Counted from the stretch's first letter, positions 7,226-16,632 are shown. The stretch is 64,000 nt of DNA from Flavobacterium psychrophilum (GCA_945860385.1 CAMAQD010000001.1:124001-188000); one strand, 5' to 3'. Translations and numbers: made by a program. The notes: generated from the letters alone by a model not told the origin.

Positions 7226-8587
7226 ATGTACGCAATACTCGACATAGAAACCACAGGAGGACAATTCAACGAAGAAGGAATTACGGAAATTGCCATTTAT
7301 AAATTTGACGGTCACGAAATCGTGGATCAATTTATCAGTTTGGTTAATCCTGAAATTCCAATTCAGCCATTCGTGGTAAAATTAACAGGCATCAACAATG
7401 CAATGTTGCAATCTGCTCCAAAGTTTTTTGAAGTGGCCAAACGCATTATCGAAATGACCAATGACTGCGTTGTAGTAGCACACAATGCCGATTTTGATTA
7501 TCGAATTCTTCGCACAGAATTCCGCCGTTTGGGTTATAATTTTAATGTTAAAACGCTTTGCACAGTCGAATTATCTAAAAAATTATTGCCGGAACAACCT
7601 TCACATAGTTTGGGCAAACTGGTTCGTGCTTTGGGAATTCCAATGGCGGACAGACACCGCGCCAGTGGAGATGCAATGGCAACCGTGAAATTGTTCAAAA
7701 TGCTTTTGGATAAAGATTTGAACAAAGAAATCGTCAAAGAGCATATTAAATTTGAAATCCAAAAAGGAATTGCTCCCAAATTGATGGACATTATAGAAAG
7801 TGTGCCTTCAAGAACGGGTGTTTATTACATTCACAACGAACAAGGAAAGCTTGTTTATATTGGCAAAAGCAGAAATATAAAAAAACGAATCAATCAGCAT
7901 TTTACAGGAACTACAACCAAATGCAGAAAAATTCAATCGGATGTTTTCACAGTAACTTACGATGAAACTGGCAGCGAACTCATTGCCTTATTAAAAGAAA
8001 GTGAAGAGATAAAAATCAACAAACCGATGTATAATCGCGCGCAAAGAAAGAGTATTTTTCAGTTTGCACTTTATGCCGAAAAAGATGAAAATGGCTATTT
8101 GAATTTGAAATTACAAAAAGCCGATGGTCGAAAAAAAGAAATTACCTCTTTTGCTTCCCTCCAAGAAGCCAAAAATGCCTTGTTCAGAATCACTGCTCAC
8201 TACAATTTGTGCCAAAAATATACAGGATTGTACATCACTAAAAATGAATGTTTTCAGTATAAAATAAAAGAATGCGACGGCGCTTGCATTGGCATCATTT
8301 TACCAGAAGAATATAACGAAAGAGTTCAAGAATTTATCGACAAAAACAGTTTCGAAAGTGAAAGTATGATACTCGTTGACAAAGGCCGAAACAGCAGCGA
8401 ACACAGCGCAGTTTTAATAGAAAACGGAATTTATAAAGGCTATGCTTTTTATGATTTGAATTACCAAATTACCCAAATCGATATTCTAAAAAACATCCTT
8501 ATCCCGATGCAAAACAATCGCGATACTCGAAATATTATTCAAGCCTATATCCGAAGAAGTAAAACGATAAAAGTGATAAAATTTTAA
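7226..8587 (+). CDS. DnaQ-like 3'-5' exonuclease fused to GIY-YIG (UvrC-like) nuclease
   Basis: 453 residues with two nuclease domains. Residues 1-170 are a DEDD exonuclease: ILDIETTGG at the start, HNADFDYRIL in the middle and HRASGDAMATVKL at the end. From about residue 195 there is a GIY-YIG domain (TGVYYIHNEQGKLVYIGKSRNIKKRINQHF). The C-terminal part resembles the UvrC/Cho-type region with a Cys-containing stretch (CQKYTGLY...CDGACIG). This fusion is common in Bacteroidota and is thought to act in DNA repair. The ATG at 7226 starts directly at the exonuclease strand and is preferred over a TTG at 7208. Confidence 0.9.
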   Translation: MYAILDIETTGGQFNEEGITEIAIYKFDGHEIVDQFISLVNPEIPIQPFVVKLTGINNAMLQSAPKFFEVAKRIIEMTNDCVVVAHNADFDYRILRTEFRRLGYNFNVKTLCTVELSKKLLPEQPSHSLGKLVRALGIPMADRHRASGDAMATVKLFKMLLDKDLNKEIVKEHIKFEIQKGIAPKLMDIIESVPSRTGVYYIHNEQGKLVYIGKSRNIKKRINQHFTGTTTKCRKIQSDVFTVTYDETGSELIALLKESEEIKINKPMYNRAQRKSIFQFALYAEKDENGYLNLKLQKADGRKKEITSFASLQEAKNALFRITAHYNLCQKYTGLYITKNECFQYKIKECDGACIGIILPEEYNERVQEFIDKNSFESESMILVDKGRNSSEHSAVLIENGIYKGYAFYDLNYQITQIDILKNILIPMQNNRDTRNIIQAYIRRSKTIKVIKF

Positions 8588-8600
8588 TTTTTTTTGCGTT

Positions 8601-9437
8601 ATGAGCAATCCAAAATCACAACTCAACATCATTAGACGACGAATCCATAATGTAATTTATGGTACAGACACCGTTGCCGGAAGGTTATTCGACCTGATTC
8701 TTCTGGGACTGATTCTCTTGAGTGTATTTTTGTTTATGCTCGAAACCGTCAAAGGATTTGATGCGAAATACCACCATCAACTCATCTTTCTCGAATGGAT
8801 TATCACAGGATTGTTCACCGTTGAATATTTGCTCCGCATCGTCACCACCGATAAACCTCGAAAATATATTTTAAGTTTCTTTGGTATTATTGATTTGCTT
8901 GCTATTTTGCCAATGTATTTGTCCTTTTTCTTTGTGGGTTCCAGAATATTTTCAATAATTCGTGCCTTGAGATTGTTGCGATTATTCAAAATATTAAACC
9001 ATCCAAAATTCACAGGACAATCCGTTCATTTATTAAAAGCACTGCAAGCCAGCCGAGGTAAAATTACAGTTTTTCTATATTTTGTTCTAATCAGCACGAT
9101 TATTATTGGCTCAATAATGTATGTTGTCGAAGGCGAAGAAAACGGATTTACCAGCATACCAATGAGCATTTATTGGACAATCGTAACCCTTACAACCGTG
9201 GGTTATGGCGACATTTCACCCGGAACACCTCTGGGACAATTCATCGCCTCGCTCGTTATGATTCTCGGTTACGGCATCATCGCCGTTCCCACAGGAATTG
9301 TAACTGCAGAATTTACAAGAACAAATACAAACAAAACTGAACCTGAAAAAAATTCGTGTGAAAATTGTGGCGTAGCCAATCATAATCCAAATGCCAAGTT
9401 TTGTTATCATTGCGGAAATCCAGTATCAATCAAATAA
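8601..9437 (+). CDS. Voltage-gated potassium-channel-type ion transporter with C-terminal zinc ribbon
   Basis: 278 residues. Six membrane segments are visible, with an S4-like helix rich in Arg (RIFSIIRALRLLRLFKIL, about residue 115) and the K+ selectivity filter TVGYGD before the last helix. After the pore comes a short cytosolic tail ending in a zinc ribbon with two Cys pairs (CENCG near residue 252 and CYHCG near residue 268). Inner-membrane potassium conductance is expected. The zinc ribbon tail may be an assembly or sensing module. It begins 13 nt after the nuclease gene, so read-through is likely. Confidence 0.92.
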   Translation: MSNPKSQLNIIRRRIHNVIYGTDTVAGRLFDLILLGLILLSVFLFMLETVKGFDAKYHHQLIFLEWIITGLFTVEYLLRIVTTDKPRKYILSFFGIIDLLAILPMYLSFFFVGSRIFSIIRALRLLRLFKILNHPKFTGQSVHLLKALQASRGKITVFLYFVLISTIIIGSIMYVVEGEENGFTSIPMSIYWTIVTLTTVGYGDISPGTPLGQFIASLVMILGYGIIAVPTGIVTAEFTRTNTNKTEPEKNSCENCGVANHNPNAKFCYHCGNPVSIK

Positions 9438-9589
9438 TAAGAAGCTATTTCCAGCTGTACAGTGCAACTCCTCGTTGTTCAAGTTGCTTTTATAAGGCAT
9501 AAAAGGAGCTTCCTTTGGTCGCTCTTTTACACCAAGAAAAACTAACTTTCACCACTGCGGGGTTTCCGTTTCCATCTGGGCTAAAAAAT
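9438..9589. repeat. Dispersed intergenic element (AGCTATTTCC ... GGGCTA ends)
   Basis: The gap starts with AGAAGCTATTTCCAGCTGTA and ends with TTTCCATCTGGGCTA. An inverted relative with the same style of ends (GGAGCTATTT and TCGGGGCTA) lies at 24113-24270. I recognise this end structure as a common Flavobacterium intergenic repeat. It contains no convincing gene. Confidence 0.55.
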
Positions 9590-10504
9590 ATGAAGTACTT
9601 AATAACCATCGTCGGACCAACAGCCATAGGAAAAACTTCCTTGAGCATCAACTTGGCACAACATTATAACTGCGATATAATTTCTTCTGACAGCCGACAA
9701 TTTTTCAAGGAAATGCGAATCGGTACAGCCGTTCCCACAACCGAAGAATTGGCGGGAGCCCAACATCATTTCATCCAAAACAAATCGATTTTTGAGAATT
9801 ATACCGTTGGCGATTTCGAAAAAGAAGCTATTGCCAAATTAGATGAATTATTCCTAACTAATGATTATGTCGTAATGGTTGGCGGTTCCGGATTGTATGT
9901 AGATGCTGTCTTAAAAGGCTTTGATGATTTCCCTGAAATAGAAGCTTCGGTTCGAGAGGAAGTAACTTCGAACTATGAAAAATCAGGAATCGAATATTTG
10001 CAAACCGAATTAAAAAAACGAGACCCAAAATATTTTGATTTCGTTGCCAAAGAAAATCCACAGCGAATGATGCGAGCCTTGGAAGTTTGTATCGGTTCCG
10101 GAAAACCCTATTCTTCGTTTTTAAACCAAAAGAAAAACACACGAAACTTCACTCCTATCCTCATTGGTTTAGAAGCAGAAAGAAGCGTAATTTACGACAG
10201 AATCAACCAGCGTGTCGACATAATGATGACCGAAGGTTTATTGGCAGAAGCCGAAAATTTATTTCCCCAAAAAGACTTAAATGCATTGCAAACAGTTGGT
10301 TACAGAGAATTGTTCAGCTATTTTGAAGGCGAAATTTCATTGCAATTCGCCATCGAGGAAATCAAGAAAAATACCCGACGTTTTGCCAAAAGACAACTCA
10401 CTTGGTTCAAGAGAAATGAGCAAACAAAATGGTTTGATTATTTGACGGATAAACAAAAAATCATTGAATATTTAAAAGAAACTCAAAATTTAAAGAGAAA
10501 ATAA
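9590..10504 (+). CDS. miaA: tRNA dimethylallyltransferase
   Basis: Transfers a dimethylallyl group to N6 of A37 in tRNAs that read UNN codons. The N-terminal P-loop is GPTAIGKTSLS. Next come SSDSRQFFKEMRIGTAVPT and GGSGLYVDAVL, then the tRNA-binding C-terminal part with TVGYRELF and KNTRRFAKRQLTWF. At 304 residues the length is normal. The ATG at 9590 is chosen; a longer frame from a TTG at 9515 would add residues encoded by the upstream repeat element. It ends 1 nt before the thioesterase gene. Confidence 0.96.
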   Translation: MKYLITIVGPTAIGKTSLSINLAQHYNCDIISSDSRQFFKEMRIGTAVPTTEELAGAQHHFIQNKSIFENYTVGDFEKEAIAKLDELFLTNDYVVMVGGSGLYVDAVLKGFDDFPEIEASVREEVTSNYEKSGIEYLQTELKKRDPKYFDFVAKENPQRMMRALEVCIGSGKPYSSFLNQKKNTRNFTPILIGLEAERSVIYDRINQRVDIMMTEGLLAEAENLFPQKDLNALQTVGYRELFSYFEGEISLQFAIEEIKKNTRRFAKRQLTWFKRNEQTKWFDYLTDKQKIIEYLKETQNLKRK

Positions 10505-10505
10505 A

Positions 10506-11246
10506 ATGCCCATTTCACCAAATTTTACCTCCATTTTTAGCAAAGATTGGGAGATTAATTTCACCCAATGTCTTCCCAATGGTTATTTAAAATACACCGA
10601 TTTATGCAACATTTTACAGTTGACTGCCGCGGCACATTCTGAAATCGGTGGCATCAGCTTTTCGGATATGCAGGAATTCAATCAGGCTTGGGTTTTGAGC
10701 AGAATGCGTGTTGAAATCGAAGAATTGCCTCAATGGAAAGATATTGTAACCGTAAAAACCTGGATTAATACACTTGAAAATTCCCGTTCCGTGCGTGCAT
10801 TGGAACTCTATGTAAACGGAAAGAAAATGATAGGTTGCGAAACTTTTTGGGCAGTTTTCAATACTAAAATCAGGCGACCGGAAGCCTTGGCTTTGCCATT
10901 CGAACATTTTGAATTGTTTCCAGAACAGAAAGCAACTAAAAATGCCTTCTCCAAAATTACCGTCGGTACTGAAAACGAAATGGTGTTCGAAAAGACCGTT
11001 GCTCTTTCGGATTTAGACATTGTTAATCACGTAAACAACGTGAAATATTTGGAATGGTGTTTGGATTTTGTAGACGTTAAACTCATTCTAAATCAAAAAA
11101 TAGAAAGTTTTGAAATGAATTTTCTAAAAGAATTATCTTTAAAAGACAAAATCAGCATTCACGAGAATTTGAAAACTAATTCTATGATTTTTAGCATAAC
11201 TAAAGACGATAAAACATGTTTTGCATTGCAGTTGAATTTAGAATAA
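10506..11246 (+). CDS. Acyl-ACP thioesterase (double hotdog)
   Basis: 246 residues, predicted to hydrolyse acyl-acyl carrier protein and release free fatty acids. The first hotdog fold is in residues 1-130 (AAAHSEIGGIS, WVLSRMRVEIEELPQW). The second carries the family motif DIVNHVNNVKYLEW around residue 175; its Asn and His match the catalytic pair of plant FatA/FatB-like enzymes. The start is 1 nt after miaA, so the two genes are probably cotranscribed. The function in Flavobacteria is inferred from the family. Confidence 0.88.
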   Translation: MPISPNFTSIFSKDWEINFTQCLPNGYLKYTDLCNILQLTAAAHSEIGGISFSDMQEFNQAWVLSRMRVEIEELPQWKDIVTVKTWINTLENSRSVRALELYVNGKKMIGCETFWAVFNTKIRRPEALALPFEHFELFPEQKATKNAFSKITVGTENEMVFEKTVALSDLDIVNHVNNVKYLEWCLDFVDVKLILNQKIESFEMNFLKELSLKDKISIHENLKTNSMIFSITKDDKTCFALQLNLE

Positions 11247-11254
11247 AAACAAAA

Positions 11255-11278
11255 AAGCTTCGATTTCTCGAAGCCTTA
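11255..11278. terminator. Bidirectional terminator between thioesterase and response regulator
   Basis: GCTTCG (11257-11262) pairs with CGAAGC (11269-11274), with A-rich flank on the left. It lies between convergent genes. Confidence 0.7.
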
Positions 11279-11297
11279 ATTACAGTCAAAATTTGAT

Positions 11298-12002
11298 TTA
11301 TTTTTTAACCACCAATCTAAATCCTTCTCCGTGGATGTTCAGGATTTCCACATTAGGATCTAATTTGAGATATTTTCTCAATTTAGCAATATAAACGTCC
11401 ATGCTTCTTGAAGTGAAATAATTGTCGTCTCTCCAAATTTTCGTCAAGGCCAATTCTCTTGGCATTAGATCATTCTCGTGAAGAATCAACATTTTCAACA
11501 ATTCGTTTTCTTTTGGAGATAATTTAACTGGTTCTTCATCATTAATGGACAAAAACCGAAGTTTAGAATTCAAGTGAAATTTCCCAACATTAAATTCAAA
11601 CTGAACTGGTTCTGCCTGAGTTGTAGAGGATTTTCTTTGAATAATTGCTCTAATTTTCATCAACAAAACCTCTGAATCAAAAGGTTTATTCAAATAATCG
11701 TCAGCCCCAGCCTTGTATCCTTTTAGCACATCTTCTTTCATAGATTTTGCTGTCAGGAAAATAATTGGCACTTCCTGATTTTTTTCTCTGATCTCTTTAG
11801 CCAATGTATAACCGTCTTTATAAGGCATCATTACATCCAAAATGCACAAATCGTAATTATCCTTTTTGAATTTTTCAAAGCCTTCCATTCCGTTTTTTGC
11901 CAAAGTGACATCAAAATCATTTAGCATTAAATAGTCTTTTAGAACAGCCCCAAAATTGAGGTCGTCTTCAACCAAAAGTATTCTTTTATTTACATTTTCC
12001 AT
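11298..12002 (-). CDS. OmpR/PhoB-type response regulator (RprY-like)
   Basis: 234 residues. The receiver domain has acidic Glu12/Asp13/Asp14, phospho-acceptor Asp56 (LCILDVMMP), Thr84 and Lys106. The C-terminal winged helix (about residues 135-232) has the OmpR-family pattern LSPKENELLKML and RSMDVYIAKLRKYL. It begins 3 nt after the histidine kinase gene, its evident partner. The pair resembles RprX/RprY of Bacteroides; the signal and the target genes are not visible here. Confidence 0.93.
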   Translation of the reverse strand: MENVNKRILLVEDDLNFGAVLKDYLMLNDFDVTLAKNGMEGFEKFKKDNYDLCILDVMMPYKDGYTLAKEIREKNQEVPIIFLTAKSMKEDVLKGYKAGADDYLNKPFDSEVLLMKIRAIIQRKSSTTQAEPVQFEFNVGKFHLNSKLRFLSINDEEPVKLSPKENELLKMLILHENDLMPRELALTKIWRDDNYFTSRSMDVYIAKLRKYLKLDPNVEILNIHGEGFRLVVKK

Positions 12003-12005
12003 ATC

Positions 12006-13589
12006 TTAATTTATTAATGGTATTTTTATTATGAAGGTACTCCCTTTTCCCTTTTCACTTTCTACAGTAATTTGACCATTGTGGTCGTCAATAATTTTCT
12101 TTACATAAGCTAATCCTAGTCCGTGACCTTTTACATCGTGTAAATCTCCTGTGTGCTCGCGATAGAATTTTTCAAAAACTCTTTTTTGAGCTATTTTACT
12201 CATTCCTATTCCATTATCTTTAATCTTAATAATTAAAAATTCTTTTACGTTTTCAGTAAAAATGTCAATTTTTGGAATATTTGGAGAATACTTTATAGCA
12301 TTTTCCAAAATGTTCACAATTACATTAATAAAATGAACTTCATTCAACAAAACATTGGTTCGTTCCGCTACAAAATGTTTAGTAATAGTGCCTTGTCTAT
12401 CTTCTAAAATCAGATTAACATGTTCGATTGCATCTTCTATAACTTCCTGAATATTGACAGTTTCTTTGCTAATGTCTAATTCTTTTTTCTCCAACTTTGA
12501 TATTCGCAACACATTTTCCACCTGGGCATGCATCCGTTTATTTTCATCTTTAATCATTTGAAGGTATTTGAGAACCATGGTCTCATTTCCAATGATTTTT
12601 GGATTTTTTATAGCATCCAAAGCCAAATTTATAGTTGCAATCGGTGTTTTAAATTCGTGAGTCATATTATTAATGAAATCTGATTTTATCTCAGATATAT
12701 GACGTTGGCGAATCAACTGGTTCAGTGCACTTGTGTAAGCAATAATAATTATGAGCGTAAAAATGATGGACAATAATGTTATTCCTATCAAATCTGTTAG
12801 TATAAATTTCTTTTTATGTGGGAATGAAACATATAATTGATATTTATTATTCCCTTCATTATCTGAAAATATGGATATCTTATAGGTGTTATTTTCATCG
12901 TAAACAAACCCATCCGATTTTACTTTAGTTGCTAAACCACTACTATAAACACCAAATTCAAATTTTGTATTAACACCATATTTTACTAATTCTTTTTTCA
13001 ATAACTTTTCCAAATCTTCTTTAGAAATTCTTTCTTGTATAGGCATTGTAGAAGCAATATCCTTAAAGAAAATTTCAAATTGCGCTTTATCCAAAACATT
13101 TAAACTTCCCGATTTTTCAATTTTGACATCAGGTATCAAATCCTGCTGAACACTTGAATTGTCAATTTTATTATTGTTGTAAACTTCGGTAACTCGTTTA
13201 GCATTAAAGCTTTTTAATTTTACACTATCCAATTTTTTTCCAAAAATTGAAGAAGTAATATCAAAATTTTCTTCTTTTAAAACACTCGAATAAACTGTCG
13301 TTGTATTATTCTGGTGATTCTTTTGAATGTAATAAAACTCAAGCAGATCAACTTTTTGTGGTATTTTTCCAATGCTATCTTTTAGCCTATTGTACTTGTC
13401 AAAAAAAGTATAAGCCTCTTGTTCTTGAAGTTTATCGGCCACTGTTCCAATTACCGATTTGACATGAAATTCAAATTGCTCGTCATTATTTTTTAACGAG
13501 GTATTAAACCAATATACTTGTACCAAAATTATCCCGATTAAGGATAAACTCATCAATAAAACCAGTATTCTAAAAAACAATTTATTCAT
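12006..13589 (-). CDS. Membrane sensor histidine kinase (RprX-like)
   Basis: 527 residues. A first membrane helix (residues about 5-28) and a second (about 265-290) enclose a periplasmic sensor region of some 235 residues without a domain I can name. The cytosolic part has the H-box HEFKTPIATINLA with phospho-acceptor His311, the N-box NILENAIKYS, the G1 box DNGIGM and the G2 box GHGLGLAYVK. It is transcribed first in a two-gene operon with the response regulator. A TAATTTTG sequence lies only a few bases before the ATG (13595-13602 on the other strand) and could be a -7 element of a near-leaderless transcript. Confidence 0.94.
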   Translation of the reverse strand: MNKLFFRILVLLMSLSLIGIILVQVYWFNTSLKNNDEQFEFHVKSVIGTVADKLQEQEAYTFFDKYNRLKDSIGKIPQKVDLLEFYYIQKNHQNNTTTVYSSVLKEENFDITSSIFGKKLDSVKLKSFNAKRVTEVYNNNKIDNSSVQQDLIPDVKIEKSGSLNVLDKAQFEIFFKDIASTMPIQERISKEDLEKLLKKELVKYGVNTKFEFGVYSSGLATKVKSDGFVYDENNTYKISIFSDNEGNNKYQLYVSFPHKKKFILTDLIGITLLSIIFTLIIIIAYTSALNQLIRQRHISEIKSDFINNMTHEFKTPIATINLALDAIKNPKIIGNETMVLKYLQMIKDENKRMHAQVENVLRISKLEKKELDISKETVNIQEVIEDAIEHVNLILEDRQGTITKHFVAERTNVLLNEVHFINVIVNILENAIKYSPNIPKIDIFTENVKEFLIIKIKDNGIGMSKIAQKRVFEKFYREHTGDLHDVKGHGLGLAYVKKIIDDHNGQITVESEKGKGSTFIIKIPLIN

Positions 13590-13663
13590 CGATACAAAAT
13601 TAGTATTTTAACAATATAAATAATAATAATTTAACCAAAGATTAACAGCGTTCAATCAAATTA

Positions 13664-14245
13664 TTAAATCTTCAAAATTTTAAGAATTTTATCAATTTCT
13701 AGTTTTGTAGTTTTTGGATTCACATTTTCGATAACAAAATCACTTTTAGCAATGCGTTGATCATCATTCCATTGCGCATTTATTCGTTTTAAAACTTGCT
13801 CTCTTGTAGTGTTGTCGCGTTGAATTACTCTCTGAATCCTTGATTCTATTGGTGCTGTAACCGTTATTATCAAATCGCAATTTTCAGAACTTCCACTCTC
13901 AAATAAAATGGCGGCTTCATAAATAACGAAGGGAGCGTTCTTGTAGTTCAAAACCCAATCTTGGAAATGTTTTCTAACGGCTGGATGAATAATGGCATTC
14001 AGTTGTTTTAGTTTTTCGGGATTGCTAAATACAATTTGAGATAGCTTTTCTCGGTTCAAAATTGCTTCATCAAAAATAGATTCGCCAAAAGCTTTTCTAA
14101 TTGCATCTATAATTTCTTCCGATTGCATGATTTTTCTGGCTTCATCATCAGCAATATAAACAGGAACATTAGCCTTTCTAAAATGATTGGCGATCGTGGT
14201 TTTTCCACTTCCGATGCCTCCTGTTAATCCAATTATTTTTGTCAT
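13664..14245 (-). CDS. coaE: Dephospho-CoA kinase
   Basis: Last step of coenzyme A synthesis: ATP-dependent phosphorylation of the 3'-OH of dephospho-CoA. The P-loop GLTGGIGSGKTT opens the protein. VYIADDEARKIM and HPAVRKHFQDW follow, and the C-terminal lid contains RIQRVIQRDNTTREQ. At 193 residues it is the usual length. It starts 1 nt after the glycosyltransferase stop, so the two genes form an operon though their functions are not obviously linked. Confidence 0.95.
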   Translation of the reverse strand: MTKIIGLTGGIGSGKTTIANHFRKANVPVYIADDEARKIMQSEEIIDAIRKAFGESIFDEAILNREKLSQIVFSNPEKLKQLNAIIHPAVRKHFQDWVLNYKNAPFVIYEAAILFESGSSENCDLIITVTAPIESRIQRVIQRDNTTREQVLKRINAQWNDDQRIAKSDFVIENVNPKTTKLEIDKILKILKI

Positions 14246-14246
14246 C

Positions 14247-15245
14247 TTATTTTTTAAAAAACAGCTCCGGAAATGCGTCTTGCGGTTTTTGATTCAGAAT
14301 AATGACTTTGATAAAGGATTCTATAAACCCTGTTCCATAACCATAAAATTGTTTCCAAACTGCTTTGATGGATAACAATCCCACTTTGAAACTTTTGTTT
14401 TTATAGGTTGATACCAAAAAAATCATCAAAAAATACCCAAAATACAATTGGAGAAATATATCATATGTAAAAATTAACAAAATCACCGCAAAAAGTAAAC
14501 CAATTATAAAAACGGATGGAAAGAAAAAGGTAAGCTTGTTGTATTGAGGATACCAACTATTCAGGATGGGTCTGGCTTTGCCAAATTTATTGACCTGAAC
14601 TGTAAATTTTTCCCAGTCGATTCTTCTTTTGTGATAAACATAAGCTTTTGGAAAAAGTCTGGTTTCAAAACCCAAATTCCACAAACGGATAGATAAATCA
14701 GGATCTTCGCCGGGATGAATATTCCCAAAACCATTCGATGCTTCAAAGGCTTTTCTGGACAATCCCATATTGAAACTTCGGGGTTGAAATTTATCGATTT
14801 TCTCCGAACCACCACGAATTCCGCCAGTAGTAAGAAAAGAAGTCATCGCAAAATTGATGGCTTTTTGAATATCCGAAAAACTATCTAAAGCCGCATCAGG
14901 TCCTCCAAAACAATCAACATAATTTTCTTTTAGCGCCCTGGCAACTTCAGTCAAATAACTTTTTGGAATAATACAATCGGAATCGAAAATGATAAAATAG
15001 TCGCCTTTGGCTTTTTTCATTCCATAATTTCTAGAATCTCCAGGCCCTGAATTTTCCTTAAAAGAATAAGATAAGTGCAATTTTCCAGCATATTTGCGCA
15101 CCACATCATCACAACGAAGAGAAGAACCGTCTTCTACTAGTACCACTTCAAAATTATCGGAATAATCCTGTAGTGATAAACTCTCTAAAAGCTCATCCAC
15201 TTCATCCGGACGATTGTAAACGGGTATGATTAAAGAAAACAACAT
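14247..15245 (-). CDS. Family 2 glycosyltransferase with C-terminal membrane helices
   Basis: 332 residues. A GT-A fold occupies residues 1-230: SLIIPVYNRPDEVDELL at the start, nucleotide-sugar region VVLVEDGSS, metal-binding DSD motif in IIFDSDCIIP, and a catalytic ED pair in HPGEDPDLSIRLW. Two or more membrane helices follow (about residues 235-275). An inverting transferase at the inner face of the membrane, building a surface glycan or glycolipid, is expected; donor and acceptor are unknown. Its leader carries a TATCTTTG -7 element. Confidence 0.9.
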   Translation of the reverse strand: MLFSLIIPVYNRPDEVDELLESLSLQDYSDNFEVVLVEDGSSLRCDDVVRKYAGKLHLSYSFKENSGPGDSRNYGMKKAKGDYFIIFDSDCIIPKSYLTEVARALKENYVDCFGGPDAALDSFSDIQKAINFAMTSFLTTGGIRGGSEKIDKFQPRSFNMGLSRKAFEASNGFGNIHPGEDPDLSIRLWNLGFETRLFPKAYVYHKRRIDWEKFTVQVNKFGKARPILNSWYPQYNKLTFFFPSVFIIGLLFAVILLIFTYDIFLQLYFGYFLMIFLVSTYKNKSFKVGLLSIKAVWKQFYGYGTGFIESFIKVIILNQKPQDAFPELFFKK

Positions 15246-15286
15246 AAATTAAAAATAAAGTGAATCTTTTGACTTAAAAATTTTAA

Positions 15287-15294
15287 CAAAGATA
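15287..15294 (-). promoter_or_regulatory. -7 element for glycosyltransferase-coaE
   Basis: TATCTTTG on the minus strand fits TAnnTTTG and would start a transcript about 36 nt before the ATG at 15245. The -33 TTG is not at the usual spacing. Confidence 0.45.
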
Positions 15295-15305
15295 AACTTT
15301 TATCC

Positions 15306-15337
15306 ACAAAAAAACCACCACGCAGTCCGTGATGGTT
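15306..15337 (-). terminator. Rho-independent terminator of fabV
   Basis: On the minus strand AACCATCACG (15337-15328) pairs with CGTGGTGGTT (15322-15313), followed by a run of T. It lies between the fabV stop and the glycosyltransferase promoter. Confidence 0.8.
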
Positions 15338-15371
15338 GTACTATTTTTAATTCTAAAAAATTAGTGTTTAA

Positions 15372-16562
15372 TTATACAATACTAGGAATCCCTACCATTT
15401 CGTTGGTATCTGCTTTATAATCCACACCTGCGAAATCGAAACCAAAAAGATTCAAGAAATCTTTTCTATAGCCTTCTAAATCTCCAATTTCAGGTAAACT
15501 TTCGGTTGAAGCTTGTTTCCATAAAGTGGCCACTTTTTCCTGAACATCGTCACGCATTTCCCAATCGTCAACTCTAATTCTACCTTTTTCATCAGTAGGA
15601 ATTGGCTTGCCAGTGTACAATCTGTCTTGGTACAAACGTTGGATTTGTTCGATACAACCTTCGTGAATTCCCTCCTCTTTCATTATTTTATATAACAAGG
15701 AAATATACAACGGAATCACAGGAATCGCTGAACTAGCTTGGGTTACCAAAGCTTTATTCACTGATACAAATGCTTGTCCATCGATAGATTTTAAACTATC
15801 CGAAATCGAGAAAGCAGAAGCTTCAAGATGATCTTTGGCACGACCAATTGTTCCTTTTCTATAAACCGCTTCAGTAAGTGATGGCCCAATATAAGAATAA
15901 GCAACTGTTTTAACTCCGGGAGCCAAAAGATTTTCTGCCTTCAAAGCGTCCATCCACATTGCCCAGTCCTCGCCACCCATTACGGCAACCGTATTGGCAA
16001 TATCATCATCCTGACAAGGGGCAATACTAATATCAGTTACAGTTCCTGTATGAAAATCGACGGTTTTGTTCGTGTAAGTTGATCCAATGGGTTTCAAAAC
16101 CGAACGATGCAAAACTCCCGTTACAGGATGCAAACGAACCGGCGAAGCCAAACTATAGATAACCAAATCTACCTGACCTAAATCAGCTTTTATAAGGTCT
16201 AGCGTTTGTCTTTTAATTTCATTTGAAAACGCATCACCGTTAACACTTTTGGCATACAGACCAGCCTTCTGTGCTTCATTTTCAAAAGCGGCCGAATTGT
16301 ACCAACCTGGCGAACCCGGTTTTCCTTCTAATGGAGGTTTTTCAAAAAATACACCGATAGTTGCAGCATCAGAACCAAAGGCTGCGGTAATTCTTGAAGC
16401 CAAACCAAATCCTGTTGAAGCTCCAATTACTAAAACTTTTTTGGGGCCGCTTATAACTCCTTTCGATTTGACGTATCCGATTTGATTTTTTACACTTTGC
16501 GCACATCCCACTGGGTGTGATGTCACACAAATAAATCCTCTCATTCTTGGTTCTATAATCAT
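15372..16562 (-). CDS. fabV: Trans-2-enoyl-CoA/ACP reductase FabV
   Basis: NADH-dependent reduction of trans-2-enoyl thioesters, the last step of a fatty-acid elongation cycle; FabV enzymes are usually insensitive to triclosan. The protein is 396 residues, as usual. It opens with the FabV-specific IIEPRMRGFICVTSHPVGC, then the extended nucleotide-binding loop VLVIGASTGFGLASRI. The catalytic Y-x8-K motif is VYRKGTIGRAK near residue 240. It has its own promoter inside the 3' end of recN and its own terminator, so it forms a single-gene unit. Confidence 0.96.
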   Translation of the reverse strand: MIIEPRMRGFICVTSHPVGCAQSVKNQIGYVKSKGVISGPKKVLVIGASTGFGLASRITAAFGSDAATIGVFFEKPPLEGKPGSPGWYNSAAFENEAQKAGLYAKSVNGDAFSNEIKRQTLDLIKADLGQVDLVIYSLASPVRLHPVTGVLHRSVLKPIGSTYTNKTVDFHTGTVTDISIAPCQDDDIANTVAVMGGEDWAMWMDALKAENLLAPGVKTVAYSYIGPSLTEAVYRKGTIGRAKDHLEASAFSISDSLKSIDGQAFVSVNKALVTQASSAIPVIPLYISLLYKIMKEEGIHEGCIEQIQRLYQDRLYTGKPIPTDEKGRIRVDDWEMRDDVQEKVATLWKQASTESLPEIGDLEGYRKDFLNLFGFDFAGVDYKADTNEMVGIPSIV

Positions 16563-16602
16563 ATATGTAAAATTATGCTGTTATTCGGTATTTTTAAGTG
16601 GA

Positions 16603-16632
16603 CAAATATAAGTCATTTCTTTAATTCAACAA
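16603..16632 (-). promoter_or_regulatory. Promoter of fabV (TTG-N19-TATATTTG)
   Basis: On the minus strand a TTG at 16632-16630 is followed after exactly 19 nt by TATATTTG (16610-16603), a perfect Bacteroidota promoter. The -33 part lies within the last codons of recN (stop at 16621). Confidence 0.8.

Noticed and set aside
9515..9589. An N-terminal extension of MiaA from a TTG start
   Set aside because: The extension is encoded by the dispersed intergenic element; MiaA begins at MKYLITIVGPTA.
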